DNA from: an uncultured Sphingomonadaceae bacterium
Lineage (GTDB): Bacteria; Pseudomonadota; Alphaproteobacteria; Sphingomonadales; Sphingomonadaceae
NCBI GenBank assembly: GCA_947504025.1
Contig: CANNFX010000001.1
Coordinates: 657,501-721,500 of the forward strand
DNA: 64,000 bases
Direction: 5' to 3'
Both the position numbers and the translations under genes were made by a program. The notes under the pieces are model-generated. The model was given only the letters and a program-made list of their open reading frames with translations, had not been told where the DNA came from and made no database searches. How positions within the stretch are numbered: position 1 is the first letter of the stretch; each line of letters opens with the position of its first letter. Below, piece by piece: positions 62,355-64,000 of the stretch.

Positions 62355-64000
62355 TGCGCAAAGCAACACATCTATCGAAACGCGCCCGCACCAAATGGCG
62401 GGTCGCCCGGCGCATGGTGTCTGACAAAATCGGCGTCATTGCAATCAAGCGCGACTCGAAAGCCCCTGATCCGCGCTTCTGTCCAAACGGCAGCCACGAT
62501 GCGACGCTCGACCTCGATCTTGTCCGCGACTGGTTGATCGAGGATGATCGGATCAATCTCGCCGCGGTTATGCTCGGAACGTCCTATCTCGTCGTAGACG
62601 TAGACAGTCCTAATGGAGCGAAGGCCGCCAAGCAGCTTGGCCCCTTGCCGAAAACGTTCACAGTCAAGACGCGTAACGGGACACACCGTTACTATCGTCA
62701 CTACGGCAAAGTTAAGGGGAGCAGGATTAAGCTGGCATTGGACCTCGACATAATCGCATCAGGCTATGTCTTGCTTCCCGGCAGCGATCACCCCGATGGC
62801 GGAAGATATGAAGCGACAGACCTATCGCGCAACATTGTCAGGCTGCCCCAACAGACGATCGACGCGATCAACCAGAGCAATCATGGCGAGAAGAAAAATG
62901 GCGCGATTGAAAAGCGCGATCATTCCAAATCCGTGACCAAGGGCGGGCGCAACAATTCACTAACGAGCATTGCTGGATCGCTCAGGAGACAGGGATATGA
63001 GGAGTCGGTCATCGTTGCCATTCTCAATACCTTCAACGAGAACTTCTGCAGTCCACCGCTGCGGCAGAAAGAAGTTGGACGGATTGCGCACAGCGTAGCT
63101 CGCTACGCGCCAGAGCATGAAGACCTATTCCAGTTGATGGCCGATGTGACGCCACGTGACGTAGAGTTCCTCTGGAAACCCTATTTCGTTCGAGGGGCTG
63201 TCAATCTGCTGGAAGGCGATTCCAACGTCGGCAAGACATACTTTTTCTGCTGGATCGGGGCGGTGGCTTCGTCGGGCGGGAAACTGCCCGATGGTTCGAA
63301 AATCGAGCCGCAAAAGGTCCTGTTTCTCAGCGCTGAGGATGATCCGGAAACGACGCTGGTGAAGCGCATGATGCGTATGGGCGCGGATCTCAATCACATT
63401 TGGGTGATGAAAAAGTTTCTGCGGCTCAACGAAGACGCTCTCCAACTCATCGAGAAACATGTCGTCGAGAATGACGTGACGGTGATCCTGATGGACCCGT
63501 TGCTGGCCTACATGGAAGGCGGCATCGATATGAACAAGGCGAACGAAACGCGCCCCTTCATGGCACGTCTCGCGGAGTTAGCGAAAGAACACAATCTCAC
63601 TATCGTCGCACTGCGGCATCTAAATAAGTCTACGGACAAGAAGGCCATTCACCGGGGGCTCGGCTCCGTGGATATCACGGCCGCGTCGCGCTCAGCGGTT
63701 ATGATCGGGCTGCACCCCGAAGACGACGAGATACGTGTGTTCGCTCACGCCAAGCACAACTTATCCGCACGCGGGGATAGCTTACTCTACACACTGGAAG
63801 GTGAAACAGAACGCAAGGTGCCAAAGCTCGTATGGGACGGCACGACCGAACTGACCGCCGAAGACTTGACGCCCAAGGCGAACAAGGTCGGGCGACCGGA
63901 TCACGCTAGCCAAGAAGCGGAGCAATTCCTGCGACGCGCGTTGGCGGGTGGCGATGCGAGACCGGCAAAGGATGTCATCCGCGACGGCGAACGCAGGTCG
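62351..64000 (+). CDS. Primase-polymerase/ATPase fusion (5' part, runs off window)
   Basis: The frame is open from ATG 62351 to the last base, 550 codons, so the gene is cut by the window edge. The N-terminal part resembles the bifunctional primase/polymerase fold: acidic pair VDVDSPNGA (Asp83, Asp85) and HRYY (His112). A primase C-terminal-like stretch follows (about 195-255), then a RepA-like AAA_25 ATPase with Walker A GDSNVGKT (289-296), SAEDDP, Walker B VILMD (Asp382) and ALRHLNKS. It is the likely replication initiator of the element. ATG 62354 is an alternative start. Confidence 0.82.
   Translation, partial: MMRKATHLSKRARTKWRVARRMVSDKIGVIAIKRDSKAPDPRFCPNGSHDATLDLDLVRDWLIEDDRINLAAVMLGTSYLVVDVDSPNGAKAAKQLGPLPKTFTVKTRNGTHRYYRHYGKVKGSRIKLALDLDIIASGYVLLPGSDHPDGGRYEATDLSRNIVRLPQQTIDAINQSNHGEKKNGAIEKRDHSKSVTKGGRNNSLTSIAGSLRRQGYEESVIVAILNTFNENFCSPPLRQKEVGRIAHSVARYAPEHEDLFQLMADVTPRDVEFLWKPYFVRGAVNLLEGDSNVGKTYFFCWIGAVASSGGKLPDGSKIEPQKVLFLSAEDDPETTLVKRMMRMGADLNHIWVMKKFLRLNEDALQLIEKHVVENDVTVILMDPLLAYMEGGIDMNKANETRPFMARLAELAKEHNLTIVALRHLNKSTDKKAIHRGLGSVDITAASRSAVMIGLHPEDDEIRVFAHAKHNLSARGDSLLYTLEGETERKVPKLVWDGTTELTAEDLTPKANKVGRPDHASQEAEQFLRRALAGGDARPAKDVIRDGERRS

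Overview
This window looks like a chromosomal segment of an alphaproteobacterium of the order Sphingomonadales, probably the Erythrobacter/Altererythrobacter group. This rests on gene content and order: COQ9, a ubiquinol-cytochrome c chaperone followed by a DUF177 protein, NDUFA12 next to DUF2155 and aat, a DUF1134 (EipA-type) protein, a large TonB-dependent receptor, an alphaproteobacterial Fur box in front of feoAB, and moderately GC-rich coding DNA. Lineage is inferred, not tested. No rRNA, CRISPR array or intact insertion sequence was seen.

From 1 to 55.5 kb the sequence is ordinary core genome with short operons. Left to right: a polysaccharide flippase, a two-lobed aspartic protease, an Atm1-type ABC transporter overlapped by an AraC regulator, and a sterol-desaturase-type hydroxylase (0.3-6.8 kb); M16 and S41 peptidases, hslVU and bamE (6.8-13.7 kb); respiratory-chain and iron genes, ssb, feoAB, COQ9, a SCO protein (13.9-20.8 kb); riboflavin genes ribD-ribE (23-24.6 kb); an aromatic aminotransferase and, after tRNA-Ser, a maleylacetoacetate isomerase/fumarylacetoacetase pair that would complete aromatic amino acid breakdown (24.6-28.9 kb); a TonB-dependent receptor divergent from a flavin monooxygenase (30.8-34.4 kb); the rplA-rplK-nusG-secE cluster and tRNA-Trp, separated by an alanine/glycine symporter (36.4-40.8 kb); aat, DUF2155, NDUFA12, DUF192 and recX (40.9-43.6 kb); an orphan fatty acyl-AMP ligase, a DUF389 membrane protein and a TelA-type operon (43.7-49.3 kb); mannose sugar-nucleotide genes, TonB and a large MASE1 hybrid kinase (49.9-55.5 kb).

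The most interesting part is 55.5-64 kb. Two diverged tRNA 3'-half fragments in the same orientation lie at 55534-55578 and 58298-58342; the second matches tRNA-Lys(UUU). Between them are an exported hydrolase, a MerC-like protein with a Fur-superfamily-like palindrome, and two decayed genes: one on the minus strand with two single-base frameshifts, and an anti-sigma factor with one nonsense codon. To the right of the second fragment begins an integrative element: a class II Fic protein with an inverted repeat over its start codon, two AlpA-like regulators, a tyrosine integrase broken by an apparent one-base deletion, a 53-bp repeat that sits in front of both the first AlpA gene and the integrase, and a primase-polymerase/ATPase fusion that runs off the window end. 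Gene order resembles phage satellites and related integrative islands. The right end and the intact tRNA gene should lie outside the window.

Small genes reported here include a 24-residue membrane peptide (35334-35408) and a 48-residue protein (40389-40535). Regulatory calls include a Fur box (feoAB), a BlaI/CopY-type operator (S41 peptidase), a Fur/Zur-like palindrome (merC-like), a possible L1 autoregulatory leader (rplK) and a consensus sigma-70 promoter (telA operon).
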